Below the pieces are notes generated by a model, which worked only from the letters and a program-made list of their open reading frames with translations, searched no databases and was not told the origin of the DNA. Shown one piece after another: positions 28,345 to 37,089 of a stretch of 64,000 nt of DNA (positions are counted from its first letter, which is position 1; every line of letters begins with the position of its first letter). The stretch is from Pseudoalteromonas sp. G4 (GTDB lineage Bacteria > Pseudomonadota > Gammaproteobacteria > Enterobacterales > Alteromonadaceae): the NCBI RefSeq assembly GCF_028875915.1, contig NZ_JAPEHW010000011.1:1-64000 (forward strand). Reading direction: 5' to 3'. Made by a program: the position numbers and the translations under genes.

Positions 28345-29432
28345 GCACCCCATTTTTATCGCGCCAAGCGACGTTTCGCAGTTTATTAACTAGTTCACAA
28401 CTCGATAGCGCATTGATTTTTGGCTACGAGAATATTCGCTATTTATCTGGTTTTAGCGGTCATGCCGCGTATTTAGTGATTAATCAAAATAGTGGTTATT
28501 TAGTCACTGACTACCGTTACGCAGAGCAAGCCACAAATGAAAGCCAAGGCTTTGAAGTCATTTGTCGCGACCGTGATAACGAAACGTTAGGACATTGCTT
28601 TAATCGCCTTATCGACAAAAATGCTAAGTTAGGTTTTGAAGCTGATCATATTAATGTTGGCGCTTGGCAAGCAATAAATGCAGAGTTATCAGTTGCACAA
28701 TTAACACCAATACAAGGTGTTGTTGAACGTATGCGCTCTGTAAAAGATGATTGGGAAGTGAAGCAAATTGAGCTTGCAGCGGCGATTGCCGATCAAGCAC
28801 TTAACGAAACCTTGCCTTATTTTATAACTGGAGCCAGTGAGCGCGATATTGCACTAGAGCTTGAATATCGCATGCAAAAGCTCGGCTCAAACGGTATGAG
28901 TTTTGACACGATTTTGTTATTTGGCGAACGCACATCTTTGCCACATGGTATGCCGGGAGATCGCAAACTCGCAGCTGGTGATTTTATTACCCTTGATTTT
29001 GGTGCTGTAATTAATGGTTATCGCTCTGATATGACGCGCAGTTATATTTATGGCGAAGCTAGTGAAAAACAACAATTGGTTTATCAAACTGTCGCAGATG
29101 CACAGGCTGCAGCTTTGGCTGAAGTGGTTGTCGGTACTGCAGCAACCAATGCCTTGAAAGCAAGTCATCGAGTTATTGAAAATGCGGGTTTTGCTGAGTA
29201 TGCAGGTGAAGGATTAGGTCATGGTGTGGGGTTATTTTTACATGAATTTCCGATTATAAAACCTAACTGTGATTATCAACTTGAAGCCGGTAATGTCATT
29301 ACGATTGAACCGGGAATTTATATTCCAAACTTTGGTGGTGTGCGTTTAGAGGATGATATTTTGGTTACTGAAAATGGCTACAAGTTACTTACCCATGCGC
29401 CTAAGCAAATGATTTTACCTGAAAGAGGTTAG
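28341..29432 (+). CDS. M24 family Xaa-Pro peptidase
   Basis: Metallopeptidase of 363 residues with a creatinase N-terminal domain (about 1-130) and a pita-bread catalytic domain. The metal ligands can be followed: the two Asp in FGAVINGYRSDMTRS, His in GHGVGLFLHEFP, Glu in IEPGIYIPNFGGVRLED with a second Glu at its end. It should cleave peptides with proline or hydroxyproline at the second position. Translationally coupled (ATGA) to the hydroxyproline dehydratase, it probably feeds that pathway from collagen-like peptides. Confidence 0.9.
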   Translation: MSTPFLSRQATFRSLLTSSQLDSALIFGYENIRYLSGFSGHAAYLVINQNSGYLVTDYRYAEQATNESQGFEVICRDRDNETLGHCFNRLIDKNAKLGFEADHINVGAWQAINAELSVAQLTPIQGVVERMRSVKDDWEVKQIELAAAIADQALNETLPYFITGASERDIALELEYRMQKLGSNGMSFDTILLFGERTSLPHGMPGDRKLAAGDFITLDFGAVINGYRSDMTRSYIYGEASEKQQLVYQTVADAQAAALAEVVVGTAATNALKASHRVIENAGFAEYAGEGLGHGVGLFLHEFPIIKPNCDYQLEAGNVITIEPGIYIPNFGGVRLEDDILVTENGYKLLTHAPKQMILPERG

Positions 29433-29443
29433 GTGGATACGCC

Positions 29444-30385
29444 ATGAAAATAATTGAAAAAGAGCAGGTATTATCTAGCCTGACGTTTGATGCCTTGATT
29501 AATGCACTTAACACGAGTTTTGCAGGCAACTTTTTAATGCCACAGCGACAAGTGTTTGAATTACAGCCGGGTGACCCTTCGCATAATGCATTTGCCGTTT
29601 TACCAGCGTGGGATGAAGAAGTAATTGGCGTGAAATCCTTTACTTATTTTCCGCAAAATGGCGAGGCGGGTTTTGAATCCTTATATTCAAAAATTATGCT
29701 GTTTGACCGAGCGCATGGTGTACCGCTTGCGCTGGTGGATGGCACAAGTGTGACGCTTTGGCGCACCGCTGCAGTTTCAGCACTTGCAGCACGCTATTTA
29801 GCACGTGAAGATGCTGAGCATTTAGTGTTTTTTGGTAGCGGTAACCTTGCCAGTTATATGATTAAAGCACATTTATCTGTTCGTAATTACCGTAAAGTGA
29901 CCATTATTGGCCGTAATCGCGACAAAGTAGACAGTTTGATTAGCCGGTTACAAAGCGAATTTAATCATGTTGCCTTTGTTGCTGGGCAAGCTGATAAAGA
30001 GACGATTGCAAGTGCTTGCACAATTAGTTGTGCAACAGGCTCACCTGAGCCACTGTTTGATGGCAGCTGGGTCAGTGCAGGTGCGCATATAGACCTAATC
30101 GGTAACCACCACAAACATTGCCGAGAGTGTGATACGCAAACGGTAACACAAAGTGAGGTTTACGTGGATGGCTTAACAAACGTGTTAAATGAAGCGGGCG
30201 AGTTGTTAATTCCAATGGCTGAAGGAGCGTTTAGCCAACAGCAAATAAAAGGTGAATTAGCCGACTTATGTGCTAAACGCGTTTCAGGTCGGCAGCAAGA
30301 AAGTAGCATCACTCTATTTAAATCGGTAGGTACGGCACTTAGCGATCTTGTGGCTGCTCACCTCGTTTATAAGTTATCTAACTAA
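29444..30385 (+). CDS. lhpI: Ornithine cyclodeaminase-family pyrroline-2-carboxylate reductase
   Basis: The 313-residue protein belongs to the ornithine cyclodeaminase/mu-crystallin family. The Rossmann nucleotide-binding motif is FFGSGNLASYM (about residues 127-137), and the N-terminal ligand region GVKSFTYFPQN and WRTAAVSALAARY is typical. In hydroxyproline clusters such enzymes are NAD(P)H-dependent delta-1-pyrroline-2-carboxylate reductases (LhpI) that give L-proline. The setting, 11 bases after the M24 peptidase and behind the dehydratase, supports that role over cyclodeaminase. Confidence 0.85.
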   Translation: MKIIEKEQVLSSLTFDALINALNTSFAGNFLMPQRQVFELQPGDPSHNAFAVLPAWDEEVIGVKSFTYFPQNGEAGFESLYSKIMLFDRAHGVPLALVDGTSVTLWRTAAVSALAARYLAREDAEHLVFFGSGNLASYMIKAHLSVRNYRKVTIIGRNRDKVDSLISRLQSEFNHVAFVAGQADKETIASACTISCATGSPEPLFDGSWVSAGAHIDLIGNHHKHCRECDTQTVTQSEVYVDGLTNVLNEAGELLIPMAEGAFSQQQIKGELADLCAKRVSGRQQESSITLFKSVGTALSDLVAAHLVYKLSN

Positions 30386-30392
30386 GTTGGGA

Positions 30393-30791
30393 ATGGGCAT
30401 GAAATTAGAGCTGTTATTAGTTGGCGGGTTAATATTACTTTGGGGCTTGGAGCCTTGGGTATATTATTTTTTGTGCCGCCAACGAAAACGCTCTTGGCGT
30501 GCTTGCGCTATTGAAAAAGCCACATTAGTTGGTTTACAAGATTTGATGCCATTTTACAGCTTTAAAGATAAACAAATGATGCTGCAATATTGTTTTGAAC
30601 AAGAAAAATACAGTGTTATTTTGGAGTATGATAAAAGTTGCTTAAATGCGCTTAATGATAATCAAACAGTATATTTGTTTGTTGACCCAACCAACCCTGA
30701 AAAGGCATTTCTATATCGAATGCCTAATCGCATAATTGCTTATTTATTTCCTTTAATCGGCACACTTTTATTTACGCTAGCACTCACCTAG
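30393..30791 (+). CDS. Small two-span membrane protein of unknown function
   Basis: Not recognised. The roughly 132-residue product has a membrane segment at each end (LLVGGLILLWGLEPWVYYFL and IAYLFPLIGTLLFTLAL). The soluble middle contains two cysteines and VYLFVDPTNPEKAFLY, a pattern reminiscent of DUF3592-type membrane proteins. It starts right after the lhpI-like gene and may be its last operon member. ATG 30393 and ATG 30399 are both possible starts. Confidence 0.55.
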   Translation: MGMKLELLLVGGLILLWGLEPWVYYFLCRQRKRSWRACAIEKATLVGLQDLMPFYSFKDKQMMLQYCFEQEKYSVILEYDKSCLNALNDNQTVYLFVDPTNPEKAFLYRMPNRIIAYLFPLIGTLLFTLALT

Positions 30792-30826
30792 ACTTAGGAA
30801 AATGACTTCCTTTTATTAATAACTCA

Positions 30827-31615
30827 ATGCGGCATTCCTGGCTAACAAATAGCTTTACTCTTATCGTAATTTTATTGCTTTCGGTTAAGCTGTTGGCAGC
30901 TGAACTTGAAATGGTGGTCACTGAACATTTTCCTCCTTATCAGGTAAAGGCTGGTGATAAGTTAGAAGGGGTGGCGGTAGAAATTGTTAATGCATTACTT
31001 AAGCGCGAAAGTATAGATACACAGCATCTTATTCTTCCTTGGTCGCGGGCTTATCATATTGCAACTCAGCAAAAGAATGTAATGATTTATTCCATTCGTC
31101 GCACGCAAAAACGTGAAGACGATTTCCTTTGGGTTGGGCCAATTTTTCCTGCAAATTCGTCGTTACAAAGTAAAAGTTCACTGTATTTATGGCAGTTAAA
31201 ATCATTTAAACAAAAGAAAGTCAGCACAAATACCATGCGTAACTTTACGCTTGTAGTCGCAAGAGATGATTATTTGATGGACGAGATAGTTGCAAGGTAT
31301 CAATGGCCCACTAAAAATGTGATGCAAGTGCGCACTTGGCCAGAGGCAATAACAGCACTAAAAGAACAGCGTGTAGATGCCATTGTGCTGCAAAAGAATA
31401 ATTTAATCGCGCTGAGTAAGTTATTAGCGTTTGATATGTCAGAGTTTGAACCAGTTGTAGATTTAGGGCGGGCTCCGTTATTGCATATCGCCCTTAGTAA
31501 ACATTCAAACCCCATTTTATTAAAACGCTTACAACAAGCTTTAAATGATTTACACAACTCACAAGAATACAATTTAATTGAACAAAAGTGGCGCTCATCT
31601 TTTACTTTTGATTAG
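30827..31615 (+). CDS. Periplasmic solute-binding-like protein (SBP_bac_3 type)
   Basis: The 262-residue product carries a signal peptide (about 1-24, KLLAAELEM). It has the family-3 binding fold, with VVTEHFPPYQV, LEGVAVEIVNALLKRESI, LPWSRAYHIATQQKNVMIYSIRRTQKRED and LKEQRVDAIVLQK. It resembles the lone protein at 10305 in type but is not a close copy. No transporter genes lie next to it. The ligand is unknown; its place behind the hydroxyproline genes hints at, but does not prove, a link. Confidence 0.7.
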   Translation: MRHSWLTNSFTLIVILLLSVKLLAAELEMVVTEHFPPYQVKAGDKLEGVAVEIVNALLKRESIDTQHLILPWSRAYHIATQQKNVMIYSIRRTQKREDDFLWVGPIFPANSSLQSKSSLYLWQLKSFKQKKVSTNTMRNFTLVVARDDYLMDEIVARYQWPTKNVMQVRTWPEAITALKEQRVDAIVLQKNNLIALSKLLAFDMSEFEPVVDLGRAPLLHIALSKHSNPILLKRLQQALNDLHNSQEYNLIEQKWRSSFTFD

Positions 31616-31801
31616 TAAAGTGACCATTCATGAAGTTTATTGTTCTGATCTTTTAATATTTGCAGCTATTATAAAACGACTATAAATCTTGATGGATAGG
31701 AACACGCAATAAGCCTCCTATACTAATTTTTGAATTATTAACAAATACCTGACGCTACTCTCACTGATGCTATATTTAATCAGCTATTAAACGTCAGAAG
31801 G
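31616..31801. other. Intergenic region upstream of the acnB remnant
   Basis: AT-rich stretch. CTGACG (31749-31754) and CGTCAG (31792-31797) are inverted but 37 bases apart. It is probably the relic of the acnB promoter and leader. An AGAAGG motif lies just before the remnant's ATG. Confidence 0.3.
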
Positions 31802-32140
31802 ATGGTCTTATTGTGCATTGAACAACGCGCTGCACAAAGTATCGTACCAAAGCCGTTAGACGCTCAACAAACTGCAGAGCTAATTGAATTAATAAAAAAC
31901 CACCTGCAGGCGAAGAAGATTTATTTTAGATCTATTAATAAACCGCGTACCACAGGGGGTTGATGAAGCGGAATACGTAAAAGCGGGTTTTTTAGCAGCA
32001 ATAGCAAAAGGCAAAGCAAGCTCGTCATTAGTGTCAAAAGAATACGCAACAGTTGTTGATACTTACAGTTACTTAAACTTCCAAAAAATGCCTCAGTAAA
32101 CTAAAAAGGCTGAAAAGTAATTATTCAGCAAGCAGTGTAG
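31802..32140 (+). pseudogene. acnB: Remnant of aconitate hydratase B, both ends kept, middle deleted
   Basis: Read in shifting frames the DNA matches AcnB at both ends. From the ATG comes EQRAAQSIVPKPLDAQQTAEL and IELIKN. A lost C (near 31901) shifts to PPAGEED, and a lost T (near 31926) shifts to DLLINRVPQGVDEAEYVK and AGFLAAIAKGKASSSLVS. It then jumps straight to the AcnB C-terminus, VVDTYSYLNF, with an in-frame TAA at 32097. After another lost base the native last residues VIIQQAV and a TAG follow at 32138-32140. About 80 N-terminal and 30 C-terminal codons remain of a family of about 865, so some 750 codons are gone. The following terminator is probably the original one. Confidence 0.88.
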
Positions 32141-32170
32141 TAGCTCTCTGTGTAATCGAATGTGATGGTA

Positions 32171-32206
32171 AAAAAAGCCGATACTATTTAGTATCGGCTT
32201 TTTTAC
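32171..32206. terminator. Strong bidirectional terminator after the acnB remnant
   Basis: GCCGATACTA (32177-32186) pairs perfectly with TAGTATCGGC (32189-32198), flanked by A6 and T6 tracts. Confidence 0.9.
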
Positions 32207-32336
32207 ATTTTAAGATAATTTAATTCTTTAAATCTGGGATTTTATTATTAGCTGTGATGTAATATTTTCAATAATTGTTGTTAAATTAACCATTTGTTGG
32301 TTTTTGTTGATGTTAATCAAGGTGTGAGGCAAGGAA

Positions 32337-35084
32337 GTGTATTTAAGAGTATTGCTATGTGTATTCAGCACACTGATGTTGTTAGGCTGTGTGGGAGAAG
32401 GAGAAACCAGTAAATCAGTCAGTGAAGATGCGGCACAAACACCTGTTCCGGTTGGCAGTGCTGGTGGTGTAATTCGTTTTGATAGTACAGGCACTTTAGA
32501 TGTTGAGGCTGGAGCTGTTCCCGAAAATTTAACGCTTTCGGTTAATGTGGGCGATTCAAATAGTTTTCCTGATGCTCAAAATTCTCTTTCTAAAGTCTAT
32601 ACTATTACCCCAATCGAAACCGCTTTGTTTGATAAAGCCGAGCTGACAATTCCATTACCAAATGACTATCAAGCGGAACATCAATACGTATTAGCAAGGT
32701 TAGTTAATGATACGTGGGTGCCTAATTTTAATTCTAGGATTAATGGTAACTTTATTTCCGCTGAAATTTACCATTTGGGAATTTATGGCATTCGTAAATT
32801 GCCAAACATTTCTACGTTTAAATCCATTGGCCCAGCATGCGATTCAACTGCTGTACAACAGACTATTCGTTTTGTGCATGTCGCAGATTTGCATTCTCGC
32901 TTCGGTTATAAAGAGCGCTTATACAGTCGTTTAAAATCACTGCATTTAACCTCACTAGAAGAAAACCCTTACACTATTTTTACCAACGGCGGCGATGATT
33001 ACGAGAAAGGCAATGTGGCTGAGCAAGTATCAATGGGTAGGGCCTCATCTCTAGCGACACAGGCTATGGAATTTGATGTTCGAGTGGTGGGGAACCATGA
33101 TTATGCTTGGGGAGAAGATGAATTATTAGCGTATGCACAAGATGAAACCGCACTGGTACTTGCTTCAAATACGCAATATGTTGGTGAAAAAGCACAAGGC
33201 TTTCCTACACACAAATTTGGCATTATTGATGTTGGTTGTGTCAAAGTTGGCTTCTTGGGTATGACCTCAGGTCCATGGAATGAGCTTGATAAAGAATACA
33301 AAGAACGCCCACTACCAGACTTTATTGATAACTTTGTAATGGATTATGAATTTACCGAAGTCGCAGAAGGTTTAGTGCGCTTTTATGGTGAACAAGTTGA
33401 TTATCTTGTAATGGTGAGCCATTTAGGTTGGGTGGATGATCGCATTGCGCAAAACGTTCCTGAGATTAATCTAATACTTGGTGGTCATAGTCATGATAAG
33501 CCGCAAATCCATAGGTATAACGACAATAAATCGATTGTTATAGAGCCTGATATTTACGGTATGGGTGCAACCGTGATTGATATCGACTTTAACTTATTTG
33601 ATAAGACATCGCGCCCAGTACGCTTTGAAAATGATGAAATTCAAATCGATACTATGGATATCAACACATTTCATGAGCCGCTAGATAAGAAAATTGCAGA
33701 GATTGTTAAAACTTATTTAGAAGACCCAGACTATAAAGTGGCAATTTCTGAAAATTATCCCGATCGCAATGGTATTGAAAAGGTGCTTGCAGATGCATTG
33801 ATTTTTTCGCACAAGGTAGATGCTGTTTTGTTGGGGGCTTATGATTTGGCAGACCCGTTTAGCTTGTATCCTTGGCAAGCTGGGGGTGTTACGCAGCAAG
33901 AATTACATGATGCGTTTCCGGTAGAGCGTCAGCCATCGAATACGCTAGGTTTTAATGCTGTTTACTCGGTTGAAGTGTCTGGTGCGGATTTAGAATCTAT
34001 GGTGGGTCAACAGCCACAGTGGCAATATTTTGGTGAACAACAATTTAATCCAGATAGTACCTACACGGTAGCACTTTATAAAGGTGCTGCATTAAATCCA
34101 TCCTTGTTTTTTAATGATGTGAATTTTGAAAATCCCACTGCGCTAGATGATAGCTGGCGAGTGATCGAAGAATATGGCCGTTATCGCACTAGTCAGTGCT
34201 TGCACTTAGACACAGATACACAATTAAATGCCTGTAAAGAAGATGAATTTATTACTCTTTGGCAGTTTGATAACAGCGAAGATCCATTTTTATCGGATTA
34301 TGGCCCATCGACCATGAAGTTGTTTAACCCTGATCGTAAAAGTTATAGCGATGAGGTGATTTTCGAAAAAATTTCGCAACTTGAAGAATCAATCCCAAGT
34401 CTCTCCGGTTTTGATGCAACCGTTATGAAATTCCCACGTTTTAAAATAAACGAAGGCTTAAAAGTACGCCATAACGTCGATGCCAACGGTGATTTTGTCG
34501 AGCAAGGACTGGTGTCTGATTATTCATTGGTAATGGATTTATTGTGGCCAAGTGAAAGTGTGGCGAAATACCGCCCGTTATTACAAACATCTCTCAATTA
34601 TGAAAGCGAAATCGAAGACGAAAAAAAGGCAGAAATCCGCTTTGAGTCAATAGAAGGAGAACGCACAACTGGTGGCGTTGGCTTTGATGGTTTTTGTGGT
34701 GAAATGCTCCCTGACACTTGGTACAGAATTGCACTGGTATTTTATAGTGCCCCATTTGATGGCACCTTTAAGGTTTATATTAATGGCGAATTAGCTTGCG
34801 AAAAAACAGGGCGCAATATTACCGAACGCTTTGCGCTAGGTGAGCAGTTCTTATTACTAACCGATGGCACATGGGCAGCCCAACCAGGGTATTTAAATGC
34901 AGCGTTGTTTGCTGGCCGCAGCTTAAGTGAAACAGAAATTAAAATGATGGGTGGGCCATCAGCAAAAATGACGTTCTCGCAAGAAAAAGCCACAACCAGT
35001 GAAACAATTTTGCGCCATCAACAAAGTGCACCGGGGCGACCGTATAATCCATGGATTGAACAGCGTAATAAGTTCTTTAAATGA
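32337..35084 (+). CDS. Multidomain lipoprotein: ZU5-like, 5'-nucleotidase/metallophosphatase and LamG-like domains
   Basis: The 915-residue predicted lipoprotein (lipobox LLGC) has several parts. A ZU5-like domain (about 40-150) reads GGVIRFDSTGTLDVEAGAVPENL. A metallophosphatase of 5'-nucleotidase type (about 170-430) has all metal motifs: ADLHSR, NGGDDYE, GNHDYAW, SHLGW, LGGHSHDKP. A 5'-nucleotidase C-terminal domain (about 460-600) and a LamG/concanavalin-like domain (about 640-880) with WRVIEEYGRY, LWQFDNSEDPF and CGEMLPDTWYRIALVFYSAPFDGTFKVYINGELAC follow. It probably hydrolyses nucleotides or another phosphoester at the cell surface or in the periplasm. The GTG start is preceded by AAGGA at short distance. 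Confidence 0.75.
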   Translation: MYLRVLLCVFSTLMLLGCVGEGETSKSVSEDAAQTPVPVGSAGGVIRFDSTGTLDVEAGAVPENLTLSVNVGDSNSFPDAQNSLSKVYTITPIETALFDKAELTIPLPNDYQAEHQYVLARLVNDTWVPNFNSRINGNFISAEIYHLGIYGIRKLPNISTFKSIGPACDSTAVQQTIRFVHVADLHSRFGYKERLYSRLKSLHLTSLEENPYTIFTNGGDDYEKGNVAEQVSMGRASSLATQAMEFDVRVVGNHDYAWGEDELLAYAQDETALVLASNTQYVGEKAQGFPTHKFGIIDVGCVKVGFLGMTSGPWNELDKEYKERPLPDFIDNFVMDYEFTEVAEGLVRFYGEQVDYLVMVSHLGWVDDRIAQNVPEINLILGGHSHDKPQIHRYNDNKSIVIEPDIYGMGATVIDIDFNLFDKTSRPVRFENDEIQIDTMDINTFHEPLDKKIAEIVKTYLEDPDYKVAISENYPDRNGIEKVLADALIFSHKVDAVLLGAYDLADPFSLYPWQAGGVTQQELHDAFPVERQPSNTLGFNAVYSVEVSGADLESMVGQQPQWQYFGEQQFNPDSTYTVALYKGAALNPSLFFNDVNFENPTALDDSWRVIEEYGRYRTSQCLHLDTDTQLNACKEDEFITLWQFDNSEDPFLSDYGPSTMKLFNPDRKSYSDEVIFEKISQLEESIPSLSGFDATVMKFPRFKINEGLKVRHNVDANGDFVEQGLVSDYSLVMDLLWPSESVAKYRPLLQTSLNYESEIEDEKKAEIRFESIEGERTTGGVGFDGFCGEMLPDTWYRIALVFYSAPFDGTFKVYINGELACEKTGRNITERFALGEQFLLLTDGTWAAQPGYLNAALFAGRSLSETEIKMMGGPSAKMTFSQEKATTSETILRHQQSAPGRPYNPWIEQRNKFFK

Positions 35085-35193
35085 GTTAGTTGCGTTGTAA
35101 GTTGCTTCGATTTATAACGCTTTTTAACAAATCAAATTAGCCGCACAATGTATGTTGCGTTAAAGTCGGGAAAATTAATTTTTAAGAAGCATT

Positions 35194-35808
35194 ATGAAAA
35201 CAAAAATTAGCGCTGTTATTTTATTACTCGTGAGCATTGCCTTGCTGATCCCAGGGGTAACTCAGCCCGTGTTAACACTGCAAGGGAATATTGATAAAGC
35301 CAAAATTGTGGATGTGGGTATTACCATGCTTGCCGAAGAAGGTGATGGCAATACACGCGGCATGCTTCGTATGTTTTCGGGTATGCTCGGTCTTGATAAG
35401 TTAGAAGGTGAAGTTGAAGCCTATCGCAAAACCCGCAGTATTGTTGGTACCATTGAAGAACTTGCCAATAACCAAAACCATGTGGTGGCAGTATTAGTTG
35501 GGTTATTTGCGGTGATCATTCCATTTTTAAAACTACTGATGCAGCTACTCAGTGTGTTATTGCCCGCTAAAATTAAGCTCACTCGTTTGCTTAATACCGC
35601 TGCTTCTAAGCTTAGTAAATGGAGCATGACCGACGTATTTGTGATTGCGCTTATTGTTTCTTATTTGGCTGGCAATGCCGATGGGCAAATGGGTGATATG
35701 TTAAAAATGAAAGCCGAGCTAGGCAACGGCTTTTGGTTTTTTACTGCGTATTGTATTGTTGCAATTGCCTCTTCTCAGTTTGTGGAGCGCATTCATAAAG
35801 CCCGCTAG
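35194..35808 (+). CDS. PqiA-like inner-membrane protein
   Basis: The 204-residue protein resembles one module of the paraquat-inducible protein A family. It has a hydrophobic N-terminus, a periplasmic stretch (about 25-90), then three membrane segments (about 97-122, 145-163 and 175-195). KLSKWSMTDVFVIALIVSYLA is the recognisable PqiA core. PqiA works with MCE-domain lipid transport proteins in other bacteria; no pqiB-like gene lies here. It overlaps the convergent PaiB gene by four bases. Confidence 0.7.
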   Translation: MKTKISAVILLLVSIALLIPGVTQPVLTLQGNIDKAKIVDVGITMLAEEGDGNTRGMLRMFSGMLGLDKLEGEVEAYRKTRSIVGTIEELANNQNHVVAVLVGLFAVIIPFLKLLMQLLSVLLPAKIKLTRLLNTAASKLSKWSMTDVFVIALIVSYLAGNADGQMGDMLKMKAELGNGFWFFTAYCIVAIASSQFVERIHKAR

Positions 35809-36401
35809 TAAATTAATTCTGCAGAGTCTTTATCGCCACGAGCATAAAGGCTCTGCTTTATCTCTTCTCGCGTTTCGCTTGCCTTATCTTGGCTCAGTTT
35901 GAAGTTACCAAAGATTTCAGTAATTTCCACTCTAAACACCATTATGTATTTTAACGACTGAGACAGTTCATTTTCACCTACTTGTGAAAGTTGCCACTGC
36001 GTTGCCAGCTTATCTTCAAATTGTGCAACGGAATAAGCCATTATCTCGCGCTTTTGTGAGGGCTTGGTAATCGGTTGTGCTGTGCCTTTCACCTCTAATT
36101 TGGCGTAATGCCATGAAGGTAAATAAACCTTTTCGGCATCATTCGGAGAGACATAACAGTCAGCGCCATTAAAAAGGCATTTTATGTTTAAAGGCTGCTT
36201 AGCAAGTAACTTAGCAAGCGGGTTGTTTGCGGCCATGTGCCCCAATAAGTGCTGCTTTTTTTCATCCAGTACTAATGGAATATGGCAAAGCTCAATATCG
36301 CCTTGCGCGTTTTGATAAATCAAACTTGCCAACGGTGACTTCTCAATGTGTGCTAACAGTCGAGAGTGGTCGTTTTCAATATATTTATTGGGTGGGTACA
36401 T
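35805..36401 (-). CDS. paiB: PaiB-family FMN-binding protein
   Basis: The 198-residue protein matches the FMN-binding split-barrel PaiB family, named for a Bacillus transcriptional regulator. Seen are the N-terminal MYPPNKYIENDHSRLLAHIEKSPLASLIYQ, then LLGHMAANNPLAKLL, VSPNDAEKVYLPSWHYAKLEVKGTA and IEITEIFGNFKLSQDK-type residues near the end. It follows a GNAT acetyltransferase by one base. Enzymatic or regulatory role is open. Confidence 0.85.
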   Translation of the reverse strand: MYPPNKYIENDHSRLLAHIEKSPLASLIYQNAQGDIELCHIPLVLDEKKQHLLGHMAANNPLAKLLAKQPLNIKCLFNGADCYVSPNDAEKVYLPSWHYAKLEVKGTAQPITKPSQKREIMAYSVAQFEDKLATQWQLSQVGENELSQSLKYIMVFRVEITEIFGNFKLSQDKASETREEIKQSLYARGDKDSAELIY

Positions 36402-36402
36402 A

Positions 36403-36984
36403 TTATAACTTTGCCTCTAACAACTGTTTTACATTTGGCCAAATAGTGTGGGTTACACTAAATACTGCGCTATTACGATAGCTACCGTCAATCAGCTTCC
36501 TATCTTGCCATGCGATGCCTTCAAATTGTGCGCCCAATCTTTCGATGGCATTTCGTGACTTTTGATTATTTTCATGGGTGCGAAGTTCTACTCGGGCTGC
36601 ACCAAGTTGTTCAAATGCGTAGTTCAACAGCAGATATTTTGTATGTGTATTGATATGGCAACGTTGAAATTCAGGGGTAATAAATGTATGGCCAATTTCA
36701 AGTTTATCGTGATTAAAATCAAGGGCAAATAAGCGTGTGCTGCCAACCAGTTGATTACTTTTTTTATCAATAATCACTAACGGCAATTGCTTATCAGCTT
36801 GGTACTGTGCTGTTTCATTAAACCAATGCTCAAGCGTATCTTTATCTTTGCAGTAATTGCTAAGCACATATTGCCAAATTACCGGGTTTTTCCCTGCTTG
36901 TAATAAATTATCTAAATGGTGGTGTTGCAGCTTTTGCAAAATGACTTTGTTAGTTTCAAATTGTGTTTGTGTTAATTGTTGCAT
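36403..36984 (-). CDS. GNAT family acetyltransferase (RimJ/RimL type)
   Basis: The 193-residue protein has the RimJ/RimL-like GNAT fold. Features are the acyl-CoA region IGHTFITPEFQRCHINTHTKYLL and the following FEQLGAARVELRTHENNQKSRNAIERLGAQFEG. It probably acetylates a small molecule or a protein N-terminus. It forms an operon with the PaiB gene and is divergent from a MocR regulator 105 bases away, which may control it. Confidence 0.85.
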   Translation of the reverse strand: MQQLTQTQFETNKVILQKLQHHHLDNLLQAGKNPVIWQYVLSNYCKDKDTLEHWFNETAQYQADKQLPLVIIDKKSNQLVGSTRLFALDFNHDKLEIGHTFITPEFQRCHINTHTKYLLLNYAFEQLGAARVELRTHENNQKSRNAIERLGAQFEGIAWQDRKLIDGSYRNSAVFSVTHTIWPNVKQLLEAKL

Positions 36985-37036
36985 GGTGACCTCATTCCAA
37001 ATTTTTCATGCTTAATGAGGTGTATTAAAAAAGAAA

Positions 37037-37083
37037 TCTGGTATAACTTTAACAACCAGTTTTTATTATTTATATAGACCAGA
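37037..37083. promoter_or_regulatory. Repeated ACCAG(A) sites in the MocR-GNAT intergenic region
   Basis: TCTGGT (37037-37042) is inverted to ACCAG (37055-37059), and a further direct ACCAGA lies at 37078-37083, six bases before the mocR-like ATG. Three half-sites in a 105-bp divergent promoter suggest the operator of the MocR regulator. Confidence 0.5.
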
Positions 37084-37089
37084 AATTAA

